Assembly (NCBI RefSeq): GCF_900963305.1
Contig: NC_042524.1
Span: 10,080,693-10,144,692 of the forward strand
Length of the DNA: 64,000 nucleotides
Reading direction: 5' to 3'
Source of the DNA: Echeneis naucrates
Lineage: Eukaryota; Chordata; Actinopteri; Carangiformes; Echeneidae
Below the pieces are notes generated by a model. That model saw only the letters and a program-made list of their open reading frames with translations, was not told the origin of the DNA and made no database searches. The translations under genes were made by a program, and so were the position numbers. Shown piece after piece: positions 1 through 13,907 of the stretch. How positions within the stretch are numbered: position 1 is the stretch's first letter; each line of letters starts with the position of its first letter.

Positions 1-3000
1 ACCAAGCAAGAGGCTGATTGAATGGACTGAAGAGTACGATCAGATTTTCTCCACCAGGAAGAAGACCAAAAAGCCTCTCCAGCTGATTGGAAAGGTAATA
101 ACCATCCAAAGTAAGATCTCTTGTAACTACAAGTTGATATATGTGCAGTAATACTGGCATTGGCAGAAAGCATCACTACACTTCCCATAAAACTTTACTC
201 ATTGATTGGCAATGAAATCATACTGTTTTTTCAGGCCGCTCAACCCATTACCTCCATGTCAGAACCCCCGGGATCAGACAAGAACGCACATGATGAAGCA
301 TCCTTGAACTTACTTCCTGAAACACAGACACCACCTCCTGAGGAAATCACTACAACAATGCCCTCTGAACTACAAATTCCAAGCACTGAAAACACACATC
401 CCCAAGATGCAGCGGTGCTTTCCATCGACACACTGACCCCTCCTCCAGAGGCTGAACCCGCGCTGTCAGATGGTCCTGTCAAAAGCAATGGTGAGGCTTC
501 TTTTTTTTGTTATTTTTAAACTTAACTGGATTTCCTTCAAGGAAGATTTTTTTCTTTACTTAGTATAATGAAATGTGCCTGTGCTGTTCCTCTGTAGTTG
601 GTGCACCTGATAGTATTTGCTGTCAACAAAACACCTGTGTGTCGCCTTGTACTGCACACTGTGACCATTATATATATATATTTTTTATTTATTTATATAT
701 TTTTTTATTTTTATTTTTATTTATTTATTTTTTTTTTTTTTTGCAAAAAAGTGCCTCATAGACTAGTGTACCTTTGTAAATAAAAGTCTTGTTATGTTCG
801 TAACTAATTGTTTGACAGGAAATGCTCCTCTGCTGGAGAAGAAGCGGAAGAGAAAACCAACTCAGAAGATCCTGGAGTACTGTCTGGAGGCAGAGGCCGC
901 GACGGGGCCCAAGAAGAAGGTACAATATGGACACGGTGTGTTGTGTGTATACAAGCTCTGCAGCAAGGTGCACATTCAGTTCAGTTTGTTTTAAGGCTGA
1001 GCAGTGCAACAGTAACACGAGCTGCTGCCTCCAAAAGACCAGATCCGCTCCTCTGACACAGTGTCAATGAAACCTCAGAATTTACAGCTTCAGACGAGGA
1101 AAATTTATTAGATCTGACTTGAGCTGAAAAAGCCAACATGGTCATCACGGTGCCACACTTCAAAAACATCCTCTTTAGCTTACACAGGTCAGAAAACAAC
1201 TTGGTCACCTATCACAAAACGTTACATTATATTTATGTTTTTTATCTTCTCACAGGTCAAAACACTGAAGAACAATTCAAATCCTGCCCAACAATCAGGT
1301 CAGTAAACTATTTGACAACACTGTGTACTTTACTTTGGAGTAGCTTTTTTTACTGTGTACATTTTTAAACTTTCATCTCTTTTCTTTTGTGAAAACTAAC
1401 TTCTTTGGTTTCTTTTATTATCAAGTGTTTTTGAAATGAAGCAAAGTGAAACCATGTATCCCAACAAAGGATAAATGAAGAAAAACCCTGTTGGAAAGAT
1501 TTTGCTTTGCATAAGAAAAATGTTGTTCAATGATTGTTCAGAAATGACATTGATTTAAGAGGAGAAAGAAAGAGTGGTATGAAAATTAAAAGGTTGTTTT
1601 AACTCTCTTTAACTTCTTTTCCCATCTTTTCTTTAATGCACATCTTTCTTCATCTCACCAAGATCCAGGAGCACCATCTTTAAAATCAAAAAGCAAGCAT
1701 CTTTCAGCATCCACCTCCCCACTGAGGACCCCAGAGGCTTCCACCTGTGCACCTACACCCTCTATTCAGACCAGTATCACTCCAAGCACTCCTGCACCTG
1801 CCACTCCTCCAACACCATCCAAACCCAGCCAGTTGGAGAGGGCGCCAACAGAGGTCGATGCTCCTTTGTCAGAGGACACTAAGGCACAGGAAGGCAAAAA
1901 GGACACAGAGTCTGAGGTCAGACATCGTTTCCTTTTCTCTTGGTCATAGAGAGCTGTGAGGCTTTTGGACAATGGTTTATTGCTGCACTGTGCTGAAATT
2001 TTTCTTTGTGTCATAAGGGTGACTTATCCAGCTTGGCTCACAGCTTTTCCTCCGTTAAGGATGACTTGTCGCTGTGCGATGACCCATTTTTACCCTCAAG
2101 GAAGATCATCGGGGACAGAGGAGGCCCTGCCTCCATGAAGGAGAACATATGTCAGGTAAGACCACTTCAGTGCATCCAGAGTGGCTTCCTGCACCCTGTA
2201 TATATTGCGTTAGCCTCATCTCCAGTGAAAACCCAGAGGTAACAACCCTTTACCCGTCAGACTACAGGAAATGGAACCACACGTCTTACGCAGCTACTCT
2301 GAATCACTGTTATTATGCTGTGTCTTTTAAAGCCTGCTTTTTTCATTTCAGGTGTGTGAAAAGACAGGCGAGCTGCTGCTCTGTGAGGGGCAGTGCTGTG
2401 GAGCGTTCCACCTACCTTGCATCTCTCTGGCTGAGGCACCGAAGGGGAAGTTTGTCTGTCCTGAATGCAAATCAGGTGCATTTCTGTTTCAGCTTTACAC
2501 TTTCAACTTTACGCCCGACAATGGAAAATTAATCTGTCACCATTACTCCTCCACAGAAATTAAGTATTGGTTACCTCAGAAAGGTCCGGGCTCAGTGGAA
2601 CAATATATGATTTTAATATTATGTAAATATATCATGATTTTGTTTTCATTTTTCATTTGAACAATGAAATTAAGTTGTCAGCTAAATATTTATTTATGTA
2701 TTAAATTAATCATATAATGTCTGTATTTCTTTCAGGCATCCACACATGCTTTGTGTGTAAGAAGCGCAGTGAGGATGTGCGGCGCTGTATGATTCCCGTG
2801 TGTGGGAAGTTTTACCACGGTGAGTGTATCGCCAGCTATGCTCCGACCGCGCCCGTGACCAGAGGCTTCCGCTGCTCCATCCATGTCTGCCTCACATGCT
2901 TCATCGCCAATCCCAACAGTGTGTCCATTTCTAAAGGTAAACAGAAGCCGCTGAGATATCCGCCCGTAACATTTACCTTCTCAGATGTTCGTGCCCTGAC

Positions 3001-6000
3001 TGCCCCTTCTGCTGTTTTTGTCCGTAGGTCGTCTGGTACGCTGCGTGCGCTGCCCAGTGGCCTATCACGCTACAGACCTCTGCATGGCCGCCGGCAGTGT
3101 CATCCTCTCCAACAACAGCATCATCTGTCCCAACCACTTCACCCCTCGCCGTGGCGTCAAGAACCACGAACACGTCAACGTCAGCTGGTGCTTTGTCTGC
3201 ACAGAAGGTAGGTGTGGCTTTCGAGTCAGTCTCGGCTGGTTCTGACCAAAGTCAGAGAAGATTTGGTCAAAATCTTAAAAAACTGATTCGGGTGAGAAGA
3301 GGCCTAAAAAGATTGAATATTATGTAATTTTGCTGATGGGAGGAAAGAAGTTTGACTTTTCTTCATCCTCAATCTGTATTTTTTTTCTCTCTTTCCCTGT
3401 AAAAATTGCTTATAGTAGGTTCAATATCTGCCTCTGTTCCTTTACTCACACACTTTAAAAAAAAAGATCTATTGGCATGAATTTGTGCAGAAATCGTCTT
3501 TCCATCCATGTCCATCATATTTCCACCCAATCGGTCCAATATTTGCTCAACTCATGAGAAGTTTATCATATTTGACTCTTTGGCCACCTAATGTTTAACT
3601 TTCCTCTCCAGCTGGTCACCAGCTGTATGTCTGTCATGAGATGATGAACTGAAATAAATATGAAATACTATAAAACAAAAACTATTAGTTAGAAACAAAA
3701 TATGACCAATTAAATATTATCAGCACATATTGATGCTCTTAACGAAGTGCTGCCTGTAGAAAGGCTATCAACTTTAACTTTTACTTTAAGCACATGAACA
3801 ACTTTACTGAGAAAAAGCACAGTCTAAAATAACCAGCAGTAAAAACTGTGTTTTGTTTTTTTTTTTCCTCCCGTGCTTCAGGGGGAAGTCTACTCTGCTG
3901 CGAGTCCTGTCCTGCTGCCTTTCACCGCGAATGTCTGAACATTGAGATGCCCAAAGGCAGCTGGTACTGCAACGACTGCAAGGCTGGGAAGAAGCCCCGC
4001 TACAAGGACATCCTCTGGGTGAAAGTTGGCCGGTATAGGTCAGTGGCCAGCTGGATATTTGAACTGTTGGTCAGAAAAAAGACATCTTAGAGACATTACT
4101 TTTGGTTTCTGGAAATTGTTGTCTGCATTATATTCAAATATTTTATTTGTTTATGTCACTCTTAATCAATTAATTGAAGTAAAAGAATTAATTGTTTACA
4201 CATTAAATTATTAGATTTTACAAAGAAGCTCGTTTTACTTCCCGTCATTCCAAAAGCTTTTGTCGTTTTTAACGCACATCACTGAACATTGCAGCTTGCT
4301 GCTATAGATTGGTGTACAGCAGCATGTACACAAATCAAACATTTGCTGTTATGCCACAGATGTGACATAAATAGATAATATGGTGTCTGCAGCAGGCATA
4401 AATCGGAGGGAGAAAGATTCAGGCTCATCCACTTTTCATTTCATTCATTGTCGACTCTTGTCCTCTGCTTCTATGTCTTTTGTGTTTCTTCACATCTCTA
4501 TAAAGGTGGTGGCCAGCGGAGGTCAGCCATCCCAAAACGATCCCAGAGAATATCCAGCGGATGAGACACGATGTTGGAGAGTTCCCTGTCCACTTCTTTG
4601 GCTCCAACGACTATCTGTGGACCTACCAGGCCAGAGTCTTTCCTTACATGGATGTGGACGCCAACAGCAAAGAAAAGATGGGGAAAGGCGTTGATGCCAC
4701 CTATAAGAAAGGTATCAGTGTGTTCAGTAAAATGCCTTCTTTCTCAGATCCTGAAGCAACATTTGTCATTTGCTTTTTTATATGATTCTTTGTTTTATGT
4801 AGTCACTTATATTTTGTGCATCCCATTTGTTGTGCTTCCAATTTTTACATGGAGTAATGATCTGGCTTCTCTGACTGTCGATCATCGTCTTTAGCTTTGG
4901 AGGAGGCAGCTGTGCGATTTCGCGAGCTTCAAGCTGAGAAGGAGCTTCGGCAGCTTCAGGAGGACAGAAAGAACGACAGGAAGCCTCCTCCATACAAGCA
5001 CATTAAGGTGTGGAAATGCTGCAATGTTCATGCTTTCTTGTTAAATGTGAAGCCATGGTGTCTGTTTGAGCCCCAAACTTTGATATCCCTTTCTCTATAC
5101 CATAGAGAAACATACAAGAGTTCACATTTGCTTCAACCTTCTTGTCCATTCAGGTGAATCGACCAATAGGAAAGGTTCAGATCTTTACAGCCGACCTCTC
5201 AGAGATCCCGCGCTGTAACTGCAAGGCGACGGATGAGAGCCCGTGTGGGAATGACTCAGAGTGCATCAACCGCATGCTGCTGTATGAATGCCACCCACAG
5301 GTACAGAAAGACCCCCACCCCCACCTTCTGAATTGCTTCATTGTGACAGTCGAAGTCAAGTGGACGGTATTTATTTTACATGGTGAAGGCATGGGATGGG
5401 TTTTCTTTCTTACAGCTCTGTTTCTTTGGAAATGATAAATTGTTAAAATAATGGCATCATTAAGCTGCACTGCACCAAATCATTTTTTCTTTTCAAATGT
5501 TTCTATTAAATTTTGCCCCAGACAATTTAACAGAAAAAATACACTTTATTGAGCTGCAGTGTACAAAAAATCCAAATGAAACATCTCTTTGGCACCAAGA
5601 TCTCCTCAATGTGTGTACCTAAACATACACACTCTGTCTGTACATGGAATCTTGTGATCATGACTGTTGGGTGACTGTGGTGCTGCCTGCTGTCCTTCGA
5701 GACTCATATTTTGATCATCTGAACTTGCAGGTTTGCCCCGCAGGGGAACGCTGCCTCAACCAGGCGTTCACCAAGCGTCAGTACAGCCAGGTGGAGATCT
5801 TCAGGACCCTGTCCCGAGGCTGGGGGCTGCGCTGTGTCCATGACATCAAGAAGGTAAATCCAATACCATCATTAATAGCACGCTACTGACACTAGTGCTT
5901 GCACTCAGTCAACTGGATCAGGCTAAATAATAAATGCTCCCTTTGTTGTTCTCCCAGGGTCAGTTTGTGAGTGAGTATGTGGGGGAGGTGATTGACGAGG

Positions 6001-8143
6001 AGGAGTGCAGGTCCAGGATCAGACATGCGCAGGAGAACGATATCTGTAACTTCTACATGTTAACTCTGGACAAGGTAAAGCTCCAAAGCAGAGAGTGTGT
6101 TTAAGAACCCGGAGTCCCAGATGTGTGCTGGATTATAAACTTAACGTTTAAATTTAAATCTGTTTTGACAGTAAGGACAAAATTAATGAATACATAACAG
6201 TTCATGCGTGTTCAGAAATGAATGTACTGCCTTAAAAATGAGTGCAAAAGTGCGAATAGATAGTATTGTTCACCGTACATATGTGTGTGCGTGTGTGTTA
6301 GGACCGAATCATTGATGCTGGGCCGAAAGGGAACGAGGCTCGCTTCATGAACCACAGCTGTCAGCCAAACTGCGAGACCCAGAAGTGGACTGTGAGCGGA
6401 GACACCCGGGTGGGACTGTTTGCTCTGGTCGACGTTGCTGCAGGTGAGCTGCTTCTTCTGGAGCTGAAATAAAGACCAACAACTTTTCCTGGATCACAAA
6501 CATGAAAGAATATGTAAGATATGTGCTGCTGATGAAGGGGAAAAGTTCTCCGCTGGCTTGACGATGAGGCCTCTGTAGCTTGAATCTGCGATGAAGTTGG
6601 TGTCTTCCACAGTTCTTTATTTCAGCTGTTTGTGTGCATGTGTTCAGGCACAGAGCTGACCTTCAACTACAACCTGGAGTGTTTAGGGAACGGCAAGACA
6701 GTGTGTAAATGTGGAGCACCAAACTGCAGCGGGTTTCTGGGCGTCAGGCCAAAGGTGAGGGAGGGTGGCATGAAATTAATACTACTCTGCCTAATGTGTT
6801 AAACAACTAATTTAAGTACAAGTTATTTTTAATTCAGCAATTATTTTCTCCAGTGGGGGAAGGAAAAAGTGAAGGATTCGCTCAGGCTACTTAAAAAGTC
6901 TTTTCAAAATCCACAGAAGAAGTTCCACTACAGTTCTTTCACCACCAATGTCTCTCTGCAAGCAGAACAACCCTCCATCCGAAGACAAAGGTCGGAAGCT
7001 GAAGAGGAGAGGTCACGGCAGGAGGAAGAAGAAGGTGGTGGTGACGAAGGAAAGAGAGGACGAGTGTTTCAGCTGCGGAGACGGAGGACAGATGGTGTCC
7101 TGTAAGAGGCCTGGATGTCCTAAAGTCTATCACGCCGACTGCCTGAACCTCACCAAGAGGCCTGCAGGTCAGTGAGCACTGCACATTGTGAAGAGTAATT
7201 CCAGATCCAATTTTATTTCATTTAATTTTGTCTTTTAAAGTTATTTTATCCTATGCTAAAATATTGATTTCATTTTCATTTTCATTTTATTTCTTAATGT
7301 TCTAACCATACTGATGAACTGTTTGTAAATGATCTAAAAGTTTATAACATTTTTGCTTGTAACTCTGTATTTATTACAGGCCGATGGGAATGTCCGTGGC
7401 ACCAGTGCGACATATGTGGTAAAGAGGCAGCATCCTTCTGTGAAATGTGCCCCAGTTCTTACTGCTGCCAGCACCGTGACGGACTGCTCTTCATCTCCAA
7501 GCTAGATGGCAAGCTGTCCTGCAGTGAGCACGACCCCTGTGGGCCTGAACCACTGGAGCCCGGGGAGATCAGAGAGTACATACCTGAACCCCGAGCCCTG
7601 ACCTCTGGGCTGGGCATGGCCATCATCCCTGCCGCCGCCTCTAACACGACCGCTGGGCTGAACCAGACTCGCAGGAGGGTCCAGGAGATCAGTGCCGGCG
7701 CCAGTGTGTGTGCTTCTGAGTCATTTCCTGCTTTTTCCATCCCAGTGCCCATCACCATTCCTGTCACTGCTCCTGCCCCCTCACCTCCCCCCAGCAGCTT
7801 GGATGCTCCCAGCAGCCCGCATGTCTTTGACCTCCCACACTACTCACCTATCTCTTCATACGAGGAGGAGACGGATGTGTTAGAAGAGGAAGACGAGGAG
7901 GAGGAAGAGGAGGAGGAGCTGCTGGCAGAAGTGGACGAGGAGTTAGTGGAAGAGGGTGAGGTGAATAGGCAGAGATCAGAATCTCACGAAGAGGATGGAG
8001 AGGCAGTGATGGAAGAGGTCGGGCTGGAATACCTGGAGATCAAAGAGGAGGAGGAGGAGGACGACGACGACGATGATGACGATGACGATGACGACGACGA
8101 TGATGACGATGACGACGAAGACAAAGATGAGGAAGAGGAGTGA
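1..8143 (+). CDS. nsd1: Histone H3K36 methyltransferase NSD1 (3' part; 5' end outside window)
   Basis: The encoded part is 1155 residues. Exons by frame: 1-94, 235-490, 819-919, 1256-1298, 1663-1916, 2018-2155, 2352-2475, 2736-2936, 3028-3207, 3882-4038, 4506-4711, 4895-5007, 5154-5300, 5731-5853, 5958-6074, 6302-6443, 6648-6754, 6966-7167 (start could be 6963) and 7380-8143. In order they encode a low-complexity linker, a PHD cluster (C/H-rich, 2352-3207), another PHD (3882-4000), the second PWWP (RWWPAE at the 4038/4506 junction), AWS (5154-5853), SET (5958-6700, with NHSCQPNC and ELTFNY), a Cys-rich post-SET ([13 protein letters not shown]) and a last PHD/C5HCH (7020-7560). The family mono- and dimethylates H3K36 in the nucleus. 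The match to NSD1 is close, for example [16 protein letters not shown] and [11 protein letters not shown]. The tail after the last PHD is far shorter than the long human NSD1 tail and ends in poly-Asp/Glu. NSD2 or NSD3 are less likely given linker similarity and the rab24 neighbour. Which teleost copy (a or b) cannot be told. Confidence 0.95.
8048..8142 (+). repeat. GAN codon repeat encoding the acidic C-terminal tail of NSD1
   Basis: An in-frame run of GAG, GAC and GAT codons encodes more than twenty consecutive Asp with flanking Glu, up to the stop at 8141-8143. GAC and GAT alternate irregularly, so the tract is not a pure trinucleotide microsatellite. A second Glu-rich block lies at about 7862-7960. 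The length may vary between individuals. Confidence 0.85.
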
Positions 8144-8842
8144 CATAGAGTACATTATTATTTATACTGACACAAAACATGGATGTAGAGGAAGCTGTTG
8201 ACAACTAATCACAGTCACTGCAGTGGGGAAACAAACGGCAATCAACCAGTCGCATTTCACAAGTAGACCAGTCTGTCGCTGTGTGTGTCCAGTGCGCAGG
8301 TGGATGGGTGGAGGAGTTTTCAGGACAAAGCTAAATTAGTGAAAAAAACACTGTGTAGTTCTTAAATCCACAAATAAACTAAATAGATACTGTGTAGACT
8401 GACAGCAATTCATAAATGATGAAGGATTCATTGATTTGGCTTTGTCCTGTGTGATCCCTGACCTCGTACACGGAGAGTTCATCACAGTGACTTTGCACAA
8501 ACTGGCTGCACCTTCATTTGGGACATCTGAAAATGAAGAAAATGTGCTGGGGCTGAGACATGAAACTTGGCATTTGTAAACATATTTCACTCCAGTATAC
8601 TTGTTTTCCCTCATTGCGACCGGTTTCACCTGCTGATTTGTGTCGGGTATTACTTTGAGTGATAGTTCCGGTGTCAAATATGTCAGCTTGTCCACCTGCA
8701 AAAGCTTAATGTAGTTGGAGACAGTCGTTGTATGTGATGTGTTGGCATTTAACACAAGCACTGTAGCCGTGAATCCTGGGACACGAGGATTACCAACAAT
8801 CACAGTTCATGCTCAGTTGGGTAAATGGCTTGGTTACATTGG

Positions 8843-8937
8843 AATAAAACTGTGACCCCTTTTTAAACCGTTGCAGTCAGATGGTGAATGTGATTACAGA
8901 CGTACCAGAAAAAAACAGGAATTTGACTGTAAATAAA
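8843..8937 (+). terminator. Candidate polyadenylation signals of nsd1
   Basis: AATAAA hexamers lie at 8843-8848 and 8932-8937, about 0.7-0.8 kb after the nsd1 stop codon. A further one is near 9413. Either of the first two would give a 3' UTR of ordinary length. The true cleavage site cannot be chosen from sequence alone. Confidence 0.4.
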
Positions 8938-11900
8938 ATACTTTCAGACAGAGAAGCCGCTCCAAATGAAACACAGCCAGTCTCTTCTGGACTGACATTT
9001 GTCCATGTGGCCTGTGCCCACAGTTCAGTGATGAATGATTTTACTGGACATGTGTGGAAATCACCTGCCAACCCAACCAGGATGGACAGGATCACTTCAA
9101 TTCACTGCGTTCTCCCCTTCGTCTTCTTTACACCTCATTAGATCAATAGATGGTGGTTCAAGACTGGGCCATCTAGGAAAAAGTGAAAGTGCCAGATCGT
9201 AAATGTGATAGATTTGGATCAAAGCTGCTAATAGTGAGTACAAGGAAGAAATCATGAACGTTTTATGCCAAAAAAAGGATCTTAAACTTACAGACATTCA
9301 GTGTTTGATAATGAAACCAGGTTATTTAACAGCTCCATGAGTCAAACTGAGGCAGGTCGGATTGCACGGACTAATGCTCCTGATGCTGGTTCAGTAAAAT
9401 GGGCAACACGAAATAAAAAGTCCTTCCCTTGTGTTTGCTGGTGGTCGAAAAGCAAAGATAGCACTAAGTTGATTCACGTGTGTTTGCTGTTTATATATTA
9501 TTCTGTGACGCACAAATGATGGTGGAGGACAGCAGGGACAATAGCACTCGCTCTCCTTGTTATTGACTCTTTACCGCGGGGAAACAAAGTCTACGATCGG
9601 ATGAAGAAAACGACGGACGCTTGCACTTCACTATGTGTTCTCGCCACATGCGTTTTGCTCTGTCTTCAAGCTTATACTATTGTCTGTGTGTTATCTGCCA
9701 ATGCCTTAGAGTGTATTTCTTTGGAGATGTTTTTAAGGAAGGGTTTGGCACCTGTGAGAGCCAAGTTTCCCTACTAATGCCTTTTTACAGTTGCCCAACA
9801 AGCAATGTTTCATTCCAGTGTAATTATGACCAGTTTGATCTCAACCATTGACCAGTAAACTGCTATATAAATATATGAGAAGAAGTTATGAAATAAGCAC
9901 TTTGTGCTGGTCTCATTCATTTTTTTCATTTGCTGGTCCAACGTCAAGCTTCATAGAAAACCTATACGTGCACATTCCTACAATTAAAGCCAGACTTGTT
10001 CTACCATAGCATCTATTTATTTTGATGAAGGTTGAATACGTTCAACTCTTAGAACAGAGGCTTCATATCCCATATTTGCACATGAGGAAAGTATAGTGTG
10101 CACAAATGTAGTTAGTTTTCCACAATGCCCTTTAAAATATATCAAAGGAAAATGTTTTTTCAACAGCAGAGCTCTGAACACAGTGGCCACAGCTCCAGTT
10201 TCTTCCTAAAGCTGAAAGATGACAGGAGGTGAAGGGTTTACCTGGGAAATCCTGGAACAGACAAACCACCTGCTGCCATTTTACTTAACAAGCATCTTTA
10301 AGTTTAGCTGTTATAAAATGATGAAAACGCACTTCCGCCTGGAGAAGAATTTGCTCTGTTATCAGTGTTCCACAAAAGGTCTGTGTTTGGTAGCAAAGAA
10401 AATATGTAAAAATGACATCTATATAATGACCTCTCGGTGCAGAGTTATTAAAATATTCAAATTTATCAAAGGGGGTCTTTTTAATTATTGTTGTAAAACA
10501 ATATTTTTATTGTTTGGGGGAACAAGATCTTAAGCAAGATCAGAAGGGGCCTACGAAATATAATGTCTCATTTGAGAACACTTACAGATAAATCACTTTG
10601 AACTTTGAATTAAGCTGTAACATGGCACACAGTTGATTTAGTAGATTTAAATTTATTTTTCATGTTTCCCAGCAGTACAGTAGCTTTAGAATTCATCTAT
10701 TAGGAGAGGCGGTTGTCAGTTGTCCCGTGTATAAGGTGCCACAAATAATGAGTGACAGAGGGAGGGAGAACCAAACATTTTGTTCACTCCCACACAGTTC
10801 ATGGGTGAGCCAAAGTATGCCACATATTCGCATTTAGAAACTCTCGGGGAGATTTCATTATTATTCTGTTTCGAAGATTTAAATCAAATTCACCATGACC
10901 AGACAGGAAAAGCAAAAGTACATCGAAATCTCATGAAATGCCAGAGAAGGCACCAGAGGTCCTGTTTGTCCACATTCAGTGATCCAACCAGTTCAGAAGA
11001 TGTAAATACATAATAAGCAAACATGGCGATCATGACACTGCTGTTGTTCAGAAAATGATATGTACATTTTTTTTACAAAGCGTTTTTCAGTTTTAACTGT
11101 GTGATCCAGGGTTTCAGGAGTGTTCTTTAACATTAAAATCACACAGTGTATCTGAATGTATTAAAATATGGCCTAAAATTATTTATTCATTCATTCATTC
11201 ACATTTTATCGAGTGAACATATGATGCAGGCCCTGAAAAGAAATGGAAAACAGAGAAATGGATCTACCTATTTAGAAAAATAATTAATCATTTAATGTTT
11301 TTTGAAACATGGTCAATATCAGACAGTGTGTTCATAACTATTGTACTTCACAGCAATGACTTGTTGGCCAGCCTGCAAACCTACAGTACATTAAAGAATA
11401 GAACTCCTTCTGTCATGTGAAACTCATGTCATTTTGTACCATCTCCTAGTGTCCCTACACTGGCCTGTAAGGACAGTTTTGAAAATGACTTAATCTGATA
11501 TTATTTGATTTAATGGTTTGATCCACAAACTATCTTCCAGGGAGGGCTGGTGATCGTCACATACACACTGAAGTAATAAAATACATAGCTGCAAGACTAT
11601 AATTGCATCAATCTCAGGATGCATATGAGGACAAATGCAGCCAAAAAGAAAATGGTTTCCAATAGAAACCAGAGAGCTAAGGCGATGGGCTAAATTATGT
11701 TAGACAACAGAATGGAAAATTGAACTGTAACATCAGAAATTCTGCTGGGTTGAAGGGAATTATTTTGGCTGATGGTGGCATCCCTTTTCGAGGCACAAGA
11801 TTTTTTTTTTTTTTTTTCTTTTAGTGTGACAATAGCATGATTGTATCATGTGGATCATATCGAAGGTTTTTTACAATACCCATATTCAGATGTGCAGGCC

Positions 11901-13907
11901 ACAATGGGTTAATGCTAGGATTTGTAATGATATGCAACACCCTTTGATTTTACCTTTCACCATATATTGCTGTTAGATATTAGATATTGTACATAGGCAC
12001 AGAAAAATGTGGGTCAATGACTGTAAAATTTCAGCACTACCAGAGCTTTGAGACATTATGCCATTCAGTTTTTAATTTCACAGAACATATTTGGATTTTA
12101 CACCACTCCCTCTCTTAAACAGACTTCAATAAGAAAAATGTTGTGCGTCAAAGATAAACACAAACATGAAATGAGCACATCAAAGCAGCAACACAGGGAA
12201 ACTGAGGTTGTGTCTATTTATTTCCCCACATCTGGCAACAAGACTTAAAAGGCAATAAATTAGTGACTTTACTCTTAAATGTATGAATATATTGTTCTGA
12301 GAAAATTAAGAGATGACAGCTTTACCATATAACACCGTTCACCCACAAAGACTTTTCCAGTGTTGGTTAAATCTGCAGTTTGTCACCACAGCTGAGGGGA
12401 GCTTCATCCATTCATCCAGTGGAGTTTTTTTTCCTGAAATCATTCACAGGTCATCAGTAAAGGAAGATTTCAACACTAAAAATGACTGAAATGGTGTGAT
12501 GTCTCCATATGTGAACTATCTATATAGAATAAAAACTAGAACATGAGGGAAATGGTCGTCAACTTTCCTCCAGTCAGAGGGGGTCAGGTCATTTTGTATT
12601 AGATCGAAGCATTTCCGCAGTGTTTTTTTTTTTTTGTTTGTTTGTTTCCTTTTGACAGAATCTTAGCTAATGCTGCAAAAGATAATTGACCACATAAATG
12701 TTGTACATTCAGTCAGAATGGATATATTAAGAACTGGATACCACACCGTTCTGTTTCATTGAAAAGGCCAAAAGTATTAAGCGTTTCTCTCACTTGCCCT
12801 GTAAACATCACATTGGTATGGTACCACACAAGTAGTGTCACTGTTTTACAAGTTTTTAACATTCATTGTTCTGAGTTATTGATTTTAATTGAAGTGGACT
12901 TGTTTGCAGTGCAAGTCTCTTAAAATGGGGAGTCCAAATGCTTTTTGAGCCGCTTTCTGTTCTTGCTTTGCAGTTTCCATGGGCTCAGTGATGGGACATA
13001 CCATCTCTCTTAATATATCCATACTTGTAACATGGCAAAAGTTGTTGTAATAGTGTGGTAACACACACACACAGGCATACGCGCGCACGCACACACACAC
13101 ACACAGTCATACAATTTCTGTGGTGGATCCAAAAGCCTTTACACAAATGACTGGTATCTTTTCATTCATGCGTTATACTAGATTTGCAAAAGCTTCACAA
13201 AGGGTCATTTCAATGAAGTAAAGCTGAGAACAACGGAGCGTTTTGTTGTGTTTCTTTACATATCCTCATTGGCTTCGCTCCATTAGTGTAGGCTTCATTG
13301 AAGATGTGCAGGCCTCACAGATGGGTTTCCACAACAAGGTAAATTACAATTCAAAGTAAACAAAAGTTAAGTCGTGTCAACGGACCAGTACCACCCCTGG
13401 AGCACGGCATTAGCCACAACAATAAACAGCATCACGTTTCTCCGCCAGTGCAGGTTTTGTCAGATCCCCCCTTTCTGTCAGCACCGTTTTAACTCCCACA
13501 CCACTGCAGATCATCTTTTCACCACAGCACATCTTCAGGCAGCTTTAGGGATTTGTTTACATCCATGAAACAGTCCAGCTCACAGCTACAGCAAAGTGAC
13601 CAGCGGATGTGGGAACAAAACATGGGATCATGTGACAGGACATAGTGTTGCTTTTTTTTTTTTTTTTAATGCTTCTTCACCCAGTAACTGTTGTAGCTGA
13701 TCCTCTTCTAAAGCCTTTCAGCCCACAGTTCTTCATGGCACAAAAGAAATAAATGTATTTAACAAGGTATAAAGCACTCTTTGATTTCTTTTTCTCATTT
13801 GGATACCAGATCCAAAGCAAAGGCATGGTACATCCATCCAGCATGTCCAGGTCTAACTCCAGCTGAGGAAACGTGGCCACATCGCTTTCTCTTCCTGCTC
13901 CTCAACA
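8938..13907. other. Intergenic or UTR DNA between nsd1 and rab24
   Basis: No conserved coding exon is recognisable on either strand. The stretch is A/T-rich with poly-T runs (11801-11818, 12625-12635), a CA repeat and scattered short open frames that resemble no family. Part is probably nsd1 3' UTR on the left and rab24 3' UTR on the right. A minus-strand ATTAAA variant polyadenylation hexamer lies at 13665-13670, about 240 bp past the rab24 stop. In human, PRELID1 and MXD3 flank RAB24, but I see no exon of either here. Confidence 0.5.
13061..13106. repeat. CA/GC microsatellite
   Basis: Alternating CA dinucleotides interrupted by GCGCGCACGC, in the presumed rab24 downstream region. Purine/pyrimidine alternation through the GC core could favour Z-DNA. 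Confidence 0.9.

Noticed and set aside
8336-8803. 155-codon open frame on the minus strand, antisense to the nsd1 3' UTR
   Set aside because: No family resemblance, no splice context, Ser/Thr-rich chance composition, and it lies in what should be nsd1 3' UTR. Conservation was not testable here.
10219-10533. 104-codon plus-strand open frame between nsd1 and rab24
   Set aside because: Lys/Cys/Phe-rich translation of A/T-rich DNA with no recognisable domain.
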